A stretch of 16,356 bases of DNA from a bacterium (lineage in GTDB: Bacteria; Spirochaetota; UBA4802; UBA5550), in the NCBI GenBank assembly GCA_024224995.1, contig JAAENB010000219.1, positions 1 to 16,356 of the forward strand, given 5' to 3'. Below are positions 1 to 6,515 of the stretch, piece by piece (the first letter of the stretch is position 1; the number at the start of each line of letters is the position of its first letter). The notes under the pieces are model-generated. The model made no database searches, was not told the DNA's origin, and saw nothing but the letters and a program-made list of their open reading frames with translations. Made by a program: the position numbers and the translations under genes.

Positions 1-218
1 AATGCTTTATTTAGATTTTTAACCAGGTTTTCATTGGTTTTAACATTCGCCTCAGCCATGCTTTTCTGCTGGATCTGGTCCATACGGGTAAGCCGTCCAA
101 GGGCGACACTGGGAGGGATGGGGGCTGTCTGTTCCCGCAGCGTTACCAGGTTTTCCTCTGCCTCTTTTATCCGGCTTTCAATTTCAAGTTTAACTTCTTT
201 TTTTTCTTCAGGTGTCAT
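1..218 (-). CDS. TraR/DksA-family (DnaK suppressor-like) protein, 3' part missing
   Basis: The visible 72 residues start at the ATG at 218, with a GGAG ribosome site at 226-229 (7-nt spacer). The reading frame runs off the window edge without a stop. An N-terminal charged helix (about residues 1-25) is followed by TAPIPPSVALGRLTRMDQIQQKS. The GRLTRMD segment with a following (N/Q)KS is the recognisable signature of the short, roughly 110-residue TraR/DksA-like proteins. Their coiled-coil N-terminus is normally followed by a four-cysteine zinc finger, which would lie outside this window. Relatives bind the secondary channel of RNA polymerase or are uncharacterised. The target of this one cannot be told, and it has no evident functional link to the genes to its right. 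Confidence 0.72.
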   Translation of the reverse strand, partial: MTPEEKKEVKLEIESRIKEAEENLVTLREQTAPIPPSVALGRLTRMDQIQQKSMAEANVKTNENLVKNLNKA

Positions 219-570
219 ATGAGAACTCCATATATATTTATAAGAGTATTACTTATTTTTTATAAAAAAAGTCAATTCTTTTATCAAAAAAATATAACAA
301 GATTTTTTAAATAAAGACTGGTTTTTTCCTGCAATAAAATCTATGAAAATCCATAAGTAGTATACATGAACAATAACAGTGTCGAGGGCAATGAGATATT
401 GTTTAAGTGCCGGGAGTTTTTTAATTATCAGTTCATGGAAAATGAGGGAGTCGCCGCTGGCTTAAAGCCGGTTTCCCCTCTATGGTGCCCGCTTTGCCGA
501 ACCAGTTTTCTCCATATTTCAAAAAATACTGTTGTTCATTGCCCTCTACGTAGCGTTCATTCCCAGTCGC
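219..570. other. Gene-poor intergenic stretch with one repeat copy
   Basis: This stretch separates the leftward DksA-like gene from the promoter of the rightward GNAT/histidine decarboxylase unit. Positions 231-330 are very AT-rich with homopolymer runs and probably hold the leftward promoter, but no clear -35/-10 pair could be chosen. A hairpin repeat copy lies at 448-476 (listed separately). An 82-codon open frame at 366-614 has no convincing ribosome site, no recognisable domain, and runs through the repeat and the next promoter, so I do not treat it as a gene. Confidence 0.5.
448..476. repeat. Short hairpin repeat, copy A
   Basis: The segment begins GAGTCGCCGC and continues into an imperfect inverted repeat, CTGGCT-TAA-AGCCGG, followed by TTTCC. 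A second version of the same layout (same first ten bases, a TAAA-containing loop, CCGGT, then TCC) lies at 2230-2258. It resembles small dispersed intergenic hairpin repeats. Only two clear copies are visible in this window, so the family is inferred. Confidence 0.55.
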
Positions 571-599
571 TTGTCATTATGCAAATTTTTTATTATAAT
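571..599 (+). promoter_or_regulatory. Sigma70-type promoter for the GNAT/hdc unit
   Basis: TTGTCA at 571-576 (5 of 6 to the -35 consensus) and a perfect TATAAT at 594-599 are separated by exactly 17 bp. Transcription would start near 606, shortly before the GGGAG ribosome site at 621-625 and the ATG at 631. No operator-like dyad was noticed around it. Confidence 0.72.
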
Positions 600-630
600 A
601 GTCACATATTGTAATGTATAGGGAGTTTCA

Positions 631-1338
631 ATGAAAAAAGTTTTTTTAGAAAACGGGTGTTTTTTAGAGACGTATTACGGAGAAGAATTGAGTCTGCTCA
701 ATAATGATACATTGATAGCTTTAGCAGATTGTTATGCTGAAGTTTTCAATCAAAGCTGGAATGAAAAATGGACGAGAGAAACAGCGTTAAATGAGATAAT
801 GGAAGCATTTATCAATCAAGAAGATAGAATACCGCTTGTAACAATCATTCAAAAAGAAGGAAAAATTATTGGTTTTGCATGGGGAATTCTAACCGGCATA
901 AGCTGTTTAGAGGCAGAAAAAGATATGCCATATGGACTGTCAAAAGAGAAAAAAGAAGAAGGACTTACTGTGGCAAAATATTGGTTAAAAAATGTTCTTG
1001 AATTTGAAAAGATATTTCTATACCGCGAATTTGGAATTATTCAACAGTATCGAGGGAAATTAGCGTCATTTTTAACCGTAAACCTGTTGGAATTGGCATA
1101 TGAAAAGAATATTAAAACATTGCTGTATTGGACTGATCTAAAAAGCAGGATCTTTTATTTAGGACTTGGTGCGGGGGGGTATCCAATACATTTTTTTCTT
1201 GAAAATGATCTGATTCTAATGGGTGGCAACATTAAATATTCTTTAGATACCGCAAGACTGGTTAGTGACAGTAACGCAAGTGATGAAAGTTATAAAATTG
1301 TAGCTGAAAATATAAATAAATATTTATGTAAAATATAA
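631..1338 (+). CDS. GNAT-like N-acyltransferase
   Basis: This 235-residue soluble protein is first in a likely two-gene unit and begins 5 nt after a GGGAG ribosome site. The layout fits the GNAT fold. A first helix region (about 26-60) is followed by strands PLVTIIQKEGKIIGFAWGIL (68-87). The acetyl-CoA-binding region, REFGIIQQYRGKLAS at 132-146, resembles the Q/RxxGxG/A motif but is degenerate, with RGKLA in place of RGxGxA. After it comes a helix and LLYWTDLKSRIFYLGLGA (164-181), the usual late strand and helix of GNATs. The substrate is unknown. Its neighbour is a pyruvoyl histidine decarboxylase, so histamine acetylation or a role in decarboxylase maturation are both possible; neither is shown. 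The DNA is clearly AT-rich (16 of 60 bases G/C in the line from 961), unlike the genes further right. Confidence 0.62.
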   Translation: MKKVFLENGCFLETYYGEELSLLNNDTLIALADCYAEVFNQSWNEKWTRETALNEIMEAFINQEDRIPLVTIIQKEGKIIGFAWGILTGISCLEAEKDMPYGLSKEKKEEGLTVAKYWLKNVLEFEKIFLYREFGIIQQYRGKLASFLTVNLLELAYEKNIKTLLYWTDLKSRIFYLGLGAGGYPIHFFLENDLILMGGNIKYSLDTARLVSDSNASDESYKIVAENINKYLCKI

Positions 1339-1340
1339 AT

Positions 1341-1350
1341 ATTCCGGAAT
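1341..1350. repeat. 10-bp perfect palindrome between the GNAT and hdc genes
   Basis: ATTCCGGAAT at 1341-1350 lies directly after the GNAT stop codon and is followed by a T-rich stretch (about 1354-1368). It could be a weak attenuating hairpin or nothing; with five-base arms and no loop it is a poor terminator. The decarboxylase ribosome site AAGGTGG follows, about 10 nt before its ATG. Confidence 0.3.
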
Positions 1351-1392
1351 CATTCTTTTTACTTTTTAATTAAATAAGGTGGATAAATTAAT

Positions 1393-2247
1393 ATGAATTT
1401 AGATAATAAAAAACAGATATTGGAAAATGTCATAAGCTCGGAAAATAATTTTTGCGAGGGTTTCTTTGTTTCAAAAGGTACTAATCGTTATATTTTGGGA
1501 ATCAATCTTTCTGTTGCGAAAACAAAAAAGCATTTCTCTCACCGGGGGTCAACGATACTTGATGAAACAAATGCATTTGATTTAGCTGAAGTTGCTGAAG
1601 CAAATATTGGTCAAATAAATATGATTACGGTTTCATCGTATTGCGGGCCCAAGGGCTTACTATGGGGATATGATATTTGTAAAACCCCAATTGCAGAAAA
1701 TGAGTGGGGTATAACGTTAGATAATAATATTAAGGTTTCCTCTATTCATAATTTGGTTGAAGCCTTTAAAAAATTAACCGGAACGGTACATGAACCAAGG
1801 TTTCCTTTTTTTCCCGGATCTCATGTGCCGTGCGCCCATAAAAGTGTTAAAGCAGAGGGGCCGGGTATGATATATACAGCTCTGGCAATTGGAATCCCCC
1901 AAAAAAGAGAAAGAAACGCCTGTTTGTTAATGGAGGATATTGGCATGATCCCATTAGATATTGAAGATCTTGCGTCTTACAAAAAAGATATTGCTGAAAA
2001 AGCAGTAAAAAGCATTATTCAAATAGGAAATAATCAAAAAGTGGAATATAAGGAAATATTTATTGGTGTAAAAGAATTAATGATACAGAAAGATGAAATT
2101 GGCTGTGCTTTAGTTGCTGCTCCATATCTAACTCTGGCTAAAGATGCAATTCCAAAGAGTATAGAGTTGTATAATTTAACAATTGATGATTGGGAAAAAT
2201 TTGTTGAGGATAATTTTTTATTTAAACATGAGTCGCCGCCGGTGTAA
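1393..2247 (+). CDS. hdcA: Pyruvoyl-dependent histidine decarboxylase proenzyme
   Basis: Predicted to convert histidine to histamine and CO2 using a covalent pyruvoyl group instead of PLP. The protein (284 residues; about 310 in Lactobacillus 30a) matches the bacterial pyruvoyl HDC family along most of its length. ANIGQINM (70-77) is followed by the self-cleavage pair Ser81-Ser82 in TVSSYCG, the same numbers as in Lactobacillus 30a. Cleavage would give a beta chain of 81 residues and an alpha chain with pyruvoyl from Ser82. Asp63 and Glu66 are kept. The substrate-pocket Tyr62 is Phe. LLMEDIG (178-184) places Glu181 where the Lactobacillus proton donor Glu197 sits. VAAPYLTLAKDAIP (241-254) is the conserved alpha-chain core. 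No histidine/histamine antiporter gene is in the window. The last five codons and the stop lie inside repeat copy B. A related amine or amino acid as substrate cannot be excluded. Confidence 0.88.
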   Translation: MNLDNKKQILENVISSENNFCEGFFVSKGTNRYILGINLSVAKTKKHFSHRGSTILDETNAFDLAEVAEANIGQINMITVSSYCGPKGLLWGYDICKTPIAENEWGITLDNNIKVSSIHNLVEAFKKLTGTVHEPRFPFFPGSHVPCAHKSVKAEGPGMIYTALAIGIPQKRERNACLLMEDIGMIPLDIEDLASYKKDIAEKAVKSIIQIGNNQKVEYKEIFIGVKELMIQKDEIGCALVAAPYLTLAKDAIPKSIELYNLTIDDWEKFVEDNFLFKHESPPV

Positions 2248-2258
2248 AAACCGGTGTC
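2230..2258. repeat. Short hairpin repeat, copy B, overlapping the end of hdcA
   Basis: GAGTCGCCGC (2230-2239) is identical to the start of copy A at 448. It is followed by the inverted repeat CCGGT-GTAAAA-ACCGG and TGTCC. The hdcA stop codon (2245-2247) falls in the hairpin loop, so the repeat supplies the C-terminal residues ESPPV. There is no downstream T-run, so it is not a typical intrinsic terminator. The two copies bracket the AT-rich GNAT/hdcA segment as direct repeats. Confidence 0.6.
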
Positions 2259-2346
2259 CTTTGATAATGTCTTCAACTTTTATAACAAATACTCTCTCCA
2301 ATATAATACAATAATAGATTTTTTTAAAAAAAAAGGGCATAATCAC

Positions 2347-2375
2347 TTGACGATACAGTTAAGTTTGTATATATT
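2347..2375 (+). promoter_or_regulatory. Promoter of the SDR-marR operon
   Basis: TTGACG at 2347-2352 and TATATT at 2370-2375 are separated by 17 bp, close to the sigma70 consensus. The start site would be near 2382. Putative operator half-sites lie inside the spacer and overlap the -10, which suits repression by the MarR protein encoded second in the operon. Confidence 0.7.
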
Positions 2376-2404
2376 TAAGTCACTTAACAATTAAACTACT
2401 TAAC
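2358..2404. promoter_or_regulatory. Four-half-site operator, probably for the MarR protein
   Basis: Two rightward half-sites, GTTAAGT (2358-2364) and TTTAAGT (2374-2380), mirror two leftward half-sites, ACTTAAC (2382-2388) and ACTTAAC (2398-2404). All are symmetric about position 2381. Half-sites on each side are spaced 16 bp apart. The inner pair forms the perfect 13-mer TTAAGTCACTTAA. The array covers the promoter spacer, the -10 and the predicted start site. MarR dimers bind palindromes of about this size, so two dimers could occupy the array; that is inference. Confidence 0.65.
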
Positions 2405-2415
2405 GGAGTATCGAA

Positions 2416-3192
2416 ATGAAACTGAACAACAAAACCATTCTCATCACAGGCGCTTCCAGTGGAATTGGTGCTGAAACCGCGTCCATTATGGGGGGCATGG
2501 GTAATACTATTATCCTCATTGCCCGGAGGCAAAATGAACTGGAAAAAGTGGCTCAGGAGATTATTCAACGCGGCGGAAAAGCGGTATATTATCCTGTTGA
2601 TCTGTCCGATGCCCATATGGCGGCTCAAGTCTCAGAAAAGATTAAAAACGATATTGGCATCCCTGATGTGATAATTAACAATGCCGGGGCGGGAAAATGG
2701 CTTTCTATAGAAGAAACCACCTCAGAAGAAGCTCAGCAGATGATGGCATTGCCCTATTTCGCGGCGTTTAATATCACCAGGGCATTTATTGCCGATATGA
2801 AAAAACGGGGCAGCGGTCATATTGTAAACCTTACTTCAGACGCCTCCTATTTACCCAAGGGAAATGCCATTGCCTATACATCGGCTCGTTACGCCTTAAG
2901 GGGATTTTCCGAAGCTTTATCCTCGGATTGCCTTGATACGGGTGTCGATGTTTCCCTGGCGGTCTTTGGCAAAGTGGCCAGTTCATACTGGCAGAATAAT
3001 CCCCATAGTGAGGCGCGTATTCCCGATCCAACTCCGTTTATGCCGACCCTCACTACCAGTGAAGTTGGCAATTATTTAGTTGACAGTATTCAAAAGAATA
3101 AGTCTATACTCATAAAACCGGGTGTGTTTAAAATACTCTTCTGGGCATTTCGAAAATGGCCTCGCCAGGTAGCCGGAAATATGAAAAAATGA
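2416..3192 (+). CDS. Short-chain dehydrogenase/reductase with YxxxR active site
   Basis: A classical SDR of 258 residues; GGAG at 2405-2408 serves the ATG at 2416. The cofactor motif TGASSGIG is at 11-18. Two arginines (37-38) follow the second strand, suggesting NADP(H). NNAG is at 88-91, the catalytic Ser is Ser141 and the Tyr is Tyr154, with normal 13-residue spacing. The usual lysine four residues after Tyr is Arg158 (YTSAR), a non-standard catalytic residue. The C-terminus (235-250) is hydrophobic and basic (FKILFWAFRKWPR) and may touch a membrane, as in several SDRs that act on lipids. The gene is followed 23 bp later by a MarR regulator and is probably controlled by it. The substrate is unknown. 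Confidence 0.88.
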   Translation: MKLNNKTILITGASSGIGAETASIMGGMGNTIILIARRQNELEKVAQEIIQRGGKAVYYPVDLSDAHMAAQVSEKIKNDIGIPDVIINNAGAGKWLSIEETTSEEAQQMMALPYFAAFNITRAFIADMKKRGSGHIVNLTSDASYLPKGNAIAYTSARYALRGFSEALSSDCLDTGVDVSLAVFGKVASSYWQNNPHSEARIPDPTPFMPTLTTSEVGNYLVDSIQKNKSILIKPGVFKILFWAFRKWPRQVAGNMKK

Positions 3193-3215
3193 TTGGGAAA
3201 ATAGTGGATTGAACA

Positions 3216-3644
3216 ATGAAAAAAGAATCGATAAATATTGAAATAATCGAAAACCTGTTTACGGTTTCGGCCCTGTTAAAAAAAAGTGGTGATACTAAAA
3301 TCTTTAAAGAATTTGGTCTCACCACCAGCCTCTACGCTATTCTCGCGAAAATCGCTGCCGGTAAAAAAACCAGCAGCGAGATTCAAAAATATATTGATGG
3401 GACACCGGCCAGTATTACTCAAAAGCTTAAACAATTAGAGGAAAAGAATATTATCTCGCGGCGGCTCAATGAAAACGATAAAAGGATCTGGATTTTCGAA
3501 TTAACCCCTGCCGGTAAAAAAATTTTGGAAAAACTCTATCCCATATATGAAGAAAAAATATTGGGCCTCTTTAATGAATATGATAAAGCAACAAAATCGG
3601 GTTTTGTAAAAATTCTCAAAGAGTTAGAAGAAAAATTGCGCTAA
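3216..3644 (+). CDS. MarR-family transcriptional regulator
   Basis: 142 residues, a normal length for MarR. An N-terminal dimerisation helix (1-32) is followed by a winged helix-turn-helix (about 35-100). The recognition helix is near TPASITQKLKQLEEKNII (63-80). The wing ends with NDKRIWIFELTPAGKK (87-102), the standard D(R/K)R...LTxxG signature. C-terminal helices (103-142) complete the dimer interface. It is the second gene of the SDR operon, 23 bp downstream, with only a weak ribosome site. Members usually repress their own operon until a small, often phenolic or acyl ligand binds. The symmetric sites at 2358-2404 are the obvious candidate target. Confidence 0.9.
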   Translation: MKKESINIEIIENLFTVSALLKKSGDTKIFKEFGLTTSLYAILAKIAAGKKTSSEIQKYIDGTPASITQKLKQLEEKNIISRRLNENDKRIWIFELTPAGKKILEKLYPIYEEKILGLFNEYDKATKSGFVKILKELEEKLR

Positions 3645-3660
3645 CGGCCCGGATGCAGCA

Positions 3661-3698
3661 TTTGTGTAGGGGAGAGGCATGCCTCTCCCCTACACAAA
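3661..3698. repeat. Perfect 38-bp palindrome between convergent genes
   Basis: Every base pairs around the centre 3679/3680 (GCATGC), giving 19-bp arms that contain TGTAGGGG and GAGAGGC. It lies between the marR stop (3644) and the stop of the leftward reductase gene (3703). On neither strand is it followed by a T-run, so it is not a textbook terminator, although so stable a hairpin could still block read-through both ways. A degenerate relative with the same TGTAGGGG arm is at 6389-6408. This looks like a dispersed palindromic repeat. Confidence 0.8.
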
Positions 3699-3702
3699 AA
3701 CG

Positions 3703-4866
3703 TCACAGAGGGGGGTGGTTTTGGAGACTCTGTTTATTATTTCCAACAGTCTCAACAAAAGCCTGCACCCGCGTTTTTAACTGGCCCGTGGATTTATCCG
3801 CGTAGCCTCTTTCCAGAACAAGGAGCGGGTAATTATGCTTTTTTGCTTCTTCTCTAAAAAGATGAACTTCTCCCGAATATAATATACAGAAGGGCATTTT
3901 CTCAACGATAACCGCGTCTACGTTATTTTTCGTATACAGATCACTCACGAACGATAACCTTCTTTCATGGTCCTGACCCATTCGCGGACAGGAAAGATGA
4001 TTGAGATATCGATGCGCGATATTATAGAGAGGATCTCCTGTTTCCCGGATATCACCGTCAACAAAACGCCATCCCAGGCAGGTGTTATCTTCGGCAATGT
4101 GCACTCCGGAATCTTCGATCAATGAAAGGTGATCCGGTTCTTCCATGCAGCCGCCCGTGAGAACAACCCGAACCGAATCGGGAGAGATAGTTTTTTGAGA
4201 AGGATTATCGGCATTATTAATCGCACTCAATACTTCAATGGCTTTTTCCACGGGAAGAGCGGTAACTGCTAACAGTACCCGTAAATACTCACTTCCGCTC
4301 AGGGTGGGATTTGGTCCCGAACGTTTCTCATAAAGAGACCGTATGAGAGTTTTTCTTCTATTATAAAGTTTTATCGATTCCAACAGGGCTTCATCGGTGA
4401 TAGTACAATTGTATGTTGTTTCAAGATGGGTAATAAATTTTTTTAGAATATCCGTATAACGCTGTACATAGAGCTCATCCATTTTGTGGGGCACATCAAG
4501 AAAATACAAAAATGATTCCTTCGGCGGAAGGGCCTTTTTCCAGATATCATAAAGCCGCCTGGTGTGATCGCAGCTGTTCATAAAAATCATCCCGTCAAGA
4601 AAATCATACTCACCCTTCATGGCGAGATTCAGCACGTTCCGCGGATAGAGACAATTGGTGGGAGAATAATAAGTGTCGGCGAGTTCTGTCCCTTCGGAGC
4701 CGGTACCCCGCATGCGAAAGGGAATGAGTCCCGCGGCGGCAATAATCTCTTCCGGAATATACGAACAATAATAACCGATTATTTGTTTTCCCGATTCCTT
4801 TGCTTCTTTTAAATGTTCATTATAGAGAACAGATGACCAGTGTTGTATCGTATCCATTATTTTCAT
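3703..4866 (-). CDS. BcrC/HgdB-type subunit of a 2-hydroxyacyl-CoA dehydratase/benzoyl-CoA reductase-like enzyme
   Basis: 387 residues, the size of BcrC/BadD/HgdB subunits. Family landmarks run in order: GYYCSYIPEEIIAAAG (31-46), a Cys in NCLYPRN (Cys72), MNSCDHTRRLYD (Cys99), and EKMPFCILYSGEVH (Cys327). The C-terminal GQLKTRVQAFVE (361-372) matches the gQxxTRxxAFxE end of the family. Some of Cys34, 72, 99 and 327 should ligate a [4Fe-4S] cluster. With the 467-residue subunit it would form the catalytic module that receives single low-potential electrons from an ATP-driven activase and reduces or dehydrates an acyl-CoA substrate. Its ATG follows the stop codon of the upstream gene with no gap, and GGTGA in that gene's end acts as ribosome site, so translation is coupled. 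The substrate is not predictable from sequence. Confidence 0.87.
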   Translation of the reverse strand: MKIMDTIQHWSSVLYNEHLKEAKESGKQIIGYYCSYIPEEIIAAAGLIPFRMRGTGSEGTELADTYYSPTNCLYPRNVLNLAMKGEYDFLDGMIFMNSCDHTRRLYDIWKKALPPKESFLYFLDVPHKMDELYVQRYTDILKKFITHLETTYNCTITDEALLESIKLYNRRKTLIRSLYEKRSGPNPTLSGSEYLRVLLAVTALPVEKAIEVLSAINNADNPSQKTISPDSVRVVLTGGCMEEPDHLSLIEDSGVHIAEDNTCLGWRFVDGDIRETGDPLYNIAHRYLNHLSCPRMGQDHERRLSFVSDLYTKNNVDAVIVEKMPFCILYSGEVHLFREEAKKHNYPLLVLERGYADKSTGQLKTRVQAFVETVGNNKQSLQNHPPL

Positions 4867-6270
4867 CTATTTCACCAATCCATTAGATTTAAAAAATTCA
4901 TCAATCTGAGATTGAATCTCCTCTTCGGAACATTCGCGAGGATCAAAAATATCAGCGCTTAAAAACAGGCTGGGCAAACCAATCTTTTTACAGGCATCCC
5001 TGATTATGCGGGAAACAGCCCAGCCGTGACGGCATCCCGTATGCCGAATAAACATGATGCAGTCGGGAGAAAATGTTTCAACAGCTTCATAGAGTTCGTC
5101 TGTTATAAGCTCCAGAGCCCCATGAGCCTGTCTGCTCATTCCGCCGTAGAGATCAACTAATCCGCACCCTTCAAGCATCGCTTCTTTACCGGAAGTATCA
5201 ATTTGATGTTCCACATTGTTGCCAAGAAAATCGCTTATAACCACTGCTCCGTATTTGTCAGCTAACCAGGGATATATGATTGATGAAGAGAGGGGCACGT
5301 CACTCCAGAGTACCCGGATTTTTTCTTCTTTTACAATTCCCCTGTTCTCTGCTGCATTCTCGCGAGCCTTTGAATACAATTGCTCAGCCATTTGGGTTAA
5401 ATATTTTGTTCCGGAGAATTGTCCGCGCATAAACCATAGCGAAGTGAGAATTGTTGATGAATAGGGGCAGGGGGTATTTCTTCCCATCTGGGTTATTTCA
5501 AAGGCATATTCACTAAATTTATTATATTCTTTAACGGACTCCGTAAATGTATCCCAATTAAATTTTTGGTTTAAATGCTTTTCTAAAAAGGCAATCAAAC
5601 CATTAAACTGTTTTCCAAAAAATTTTACCGAATCATCATCCCTGTCATAGGGAGCATCTAATACAAATAACGGAGCATTGGTATGATATTTAAAATTTTG
5701 ATAAATAGATATTCCCGAGTCGCAGGGCAGTGTTGTTGCCACAATAGCGGCAGGCTTTGGTAATTGGTTGAGAAGAAAGGCACCCATGGCACCTTTTTGC
5801 GATGAACAGCCTTCATTGAGTACGCCAATATTTGCTGCCGCGTCAAGAAACATATAACTGAACTCTTTGTCAATGGAATAACCAAGTCCCATAAATCCTT
5901 CCGGACATACTGTTACAGCATCGAATCCTCTGAGTATCATACTTGAGACAGACCATTCCACCCATACAATGGGTTTATCGTTCTTCACGGCATCAAGAAT
6001 TTGTTCAATTTGTTCCCTGGCTGCTGAGTAATATGGTTTTAACGCCTGCAATTCCTGTTTTGAGACAACACCGCCGCCGGATCGCAAAAAACTATATCGT
6101 ACCGAACGGTTGAACTGGTTCCACTTATTTAATGATAATGGTTTTAAAATTTTGGTAAAGATAAAATGCGCGAAAGCCGGCATATTTAAAAGTTTTTCTA
6201 TAAGCCGGGTTTTTTTATAAGCAGTCTTTAATGTATAGAGAGGTTTCGCTTTTAATTTTTCAGGTGTCAT
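4867..6270 (-). CDS. BcrB/HgdA-type subunit of a 2-hydroxyacyl-CoA dehydratase/benzoyl-CoA reductase-like enzyme
   Basis: 467 residues, close to BcrB/BzdO (about 440). An AGGAG site lies 7-8 nt before the ATG at 6270. Three cysteines sit in the alpha-type positions: EGCSSQKG (Cys155), TTLPCDSG (Cys183) and RHTGCRHGWAV (Cys413). The last corresponds to the (N/H)RxCKxWS segment of HgdA/HadB, where they bind a [4Fe-4S] cluster. Residues 1-65 form a basic N-terminal extension without cysteines, typical of the larger subunit. The gene is first in a leftward pair with the BcrC-like gene. It is divergent from two activase genes 245 bp away, so the four-subunit enzyme is split over two transcripts. 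Benzoyl-CoA reductase is one option; a different enoyl, aryl or hydroxyacyl-CoA is equally open. Confidence 0.85.
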   Translation of the reverse strand: MTPEKLKAKPLYTLKTAYKKTRLIEKLLNMPAFAHFIFTKILKPLSLNKWNQFNRSVRYSFLRSGGGVVSKQELQALKPYYSAAREQIEQILDAVKNDKPIVWVEWSVSSMILRGFDAVTVCPEGFMGLGYSIDKEFSYMFLDAAANIGVLNEGCSSQKGAMGAFLLNQLPKPAAIVATTLPCDSGISIYQNFKYHTNAPLFVLDAPYDRDDDSVKFFGKQFNGLIAFLEKHLNQKFNWDTFTESVKEYNKFSEYAFEITQMGRNTPCPYSSTILTSLWFMRGQFSGTKYLTQMAEQLYSKARENAAENRGIVKEEKIRVLWSDVPLSSSIIYPWLADKYGAVVISDFLGNNVEHQIDTSGKEAMLEGCGLVDLYGGMSRQAHGALELITDELYEAVETFSPDCIMFIRHTGCRHGWAVSRIIRDACKKIGLPSLFLSADIFDPRECSEEEIQSQIDEFFKSNGLVK

Positions 6271-6515
6271 CTGTGGACTCCTATAAGTATAATGTTTGAA
6301 ACCATTTTTTTTATAGACGTAATTCTAGCAATAAAAATTTTTTTTTTTAAACTCTTAGAAAGTGTTATCCGGGGAAACTTTACGCGAATGTAGGGGAACT
6401 CCCCCACAAAGAGACGAAAAATATAAATAAAAATATTGACAAAGATACCCCTTGTTGTGATCTGGTTTATAAATAAGCCCCCAAAAAAATAATTTTATTT
6501 ACAGGCTTAAAACTG
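6271..6515. promoter_or_regulatory. Divergent intergenic control region with a degenerate palindrome
   Basis: This AT-rich region must drive the reductase genes leftward and the activase operon rightward. TGTAGGGG-AACT-CCCCCACA at 6389-6408 forms an 8-bp stem with one mismatch and shares its left arm with the 38-bp palindrome at 3661. A TTGACA at 6436-6441 is a good -35, but no -10 lies at 16-18 bp; TATAAA at 6468-6473 is too far. Leftward, AGTATA at about 6287-6292 (TATACT on the minus strand) is a weak -10 candidate. A promoter of another class, such as one needing an anaerobic activator, is possible. No FNR or CRP dyad was recognised. Confidence 0.45.

Noticed and set aside
366..614. 82-codon open frame before the GNAT gene
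   Set aside because: No good ribosome site, no recognisable domain; it runs through repeat copy A and through the TTGTCA/TATAAT promoter of the next gene.
3661..3698. Calling the palindrome a bidirectional intrinsic terminator
   Set aside because: Position and stability fit, but neither strand has a T-run after the hairpin, and a decayed relative occurs at 6389-6408 in a promoter region, so a repeat is the better call.
4867..6270. Double-cubane cluster protein as alternative
   Set aside because: Those use a single reductase-type polypeptide with one activase; here two subunits and two activases are encoded.
1..6270. Shared MTPE(E/K) N-termini of the proteins starting at 218 and 6270
   Set aside because: Only four or five residues and about a dozen bases match; the proteins are unrelated afterwards, so this is taken as coincidence.
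6436..6473. TTGACA plus TATAAA as the activase operon promoter
   Set aside because: The spacer would be 26 bp, far outside 16-18 bp. I only mention the elements in the intergenic entry.
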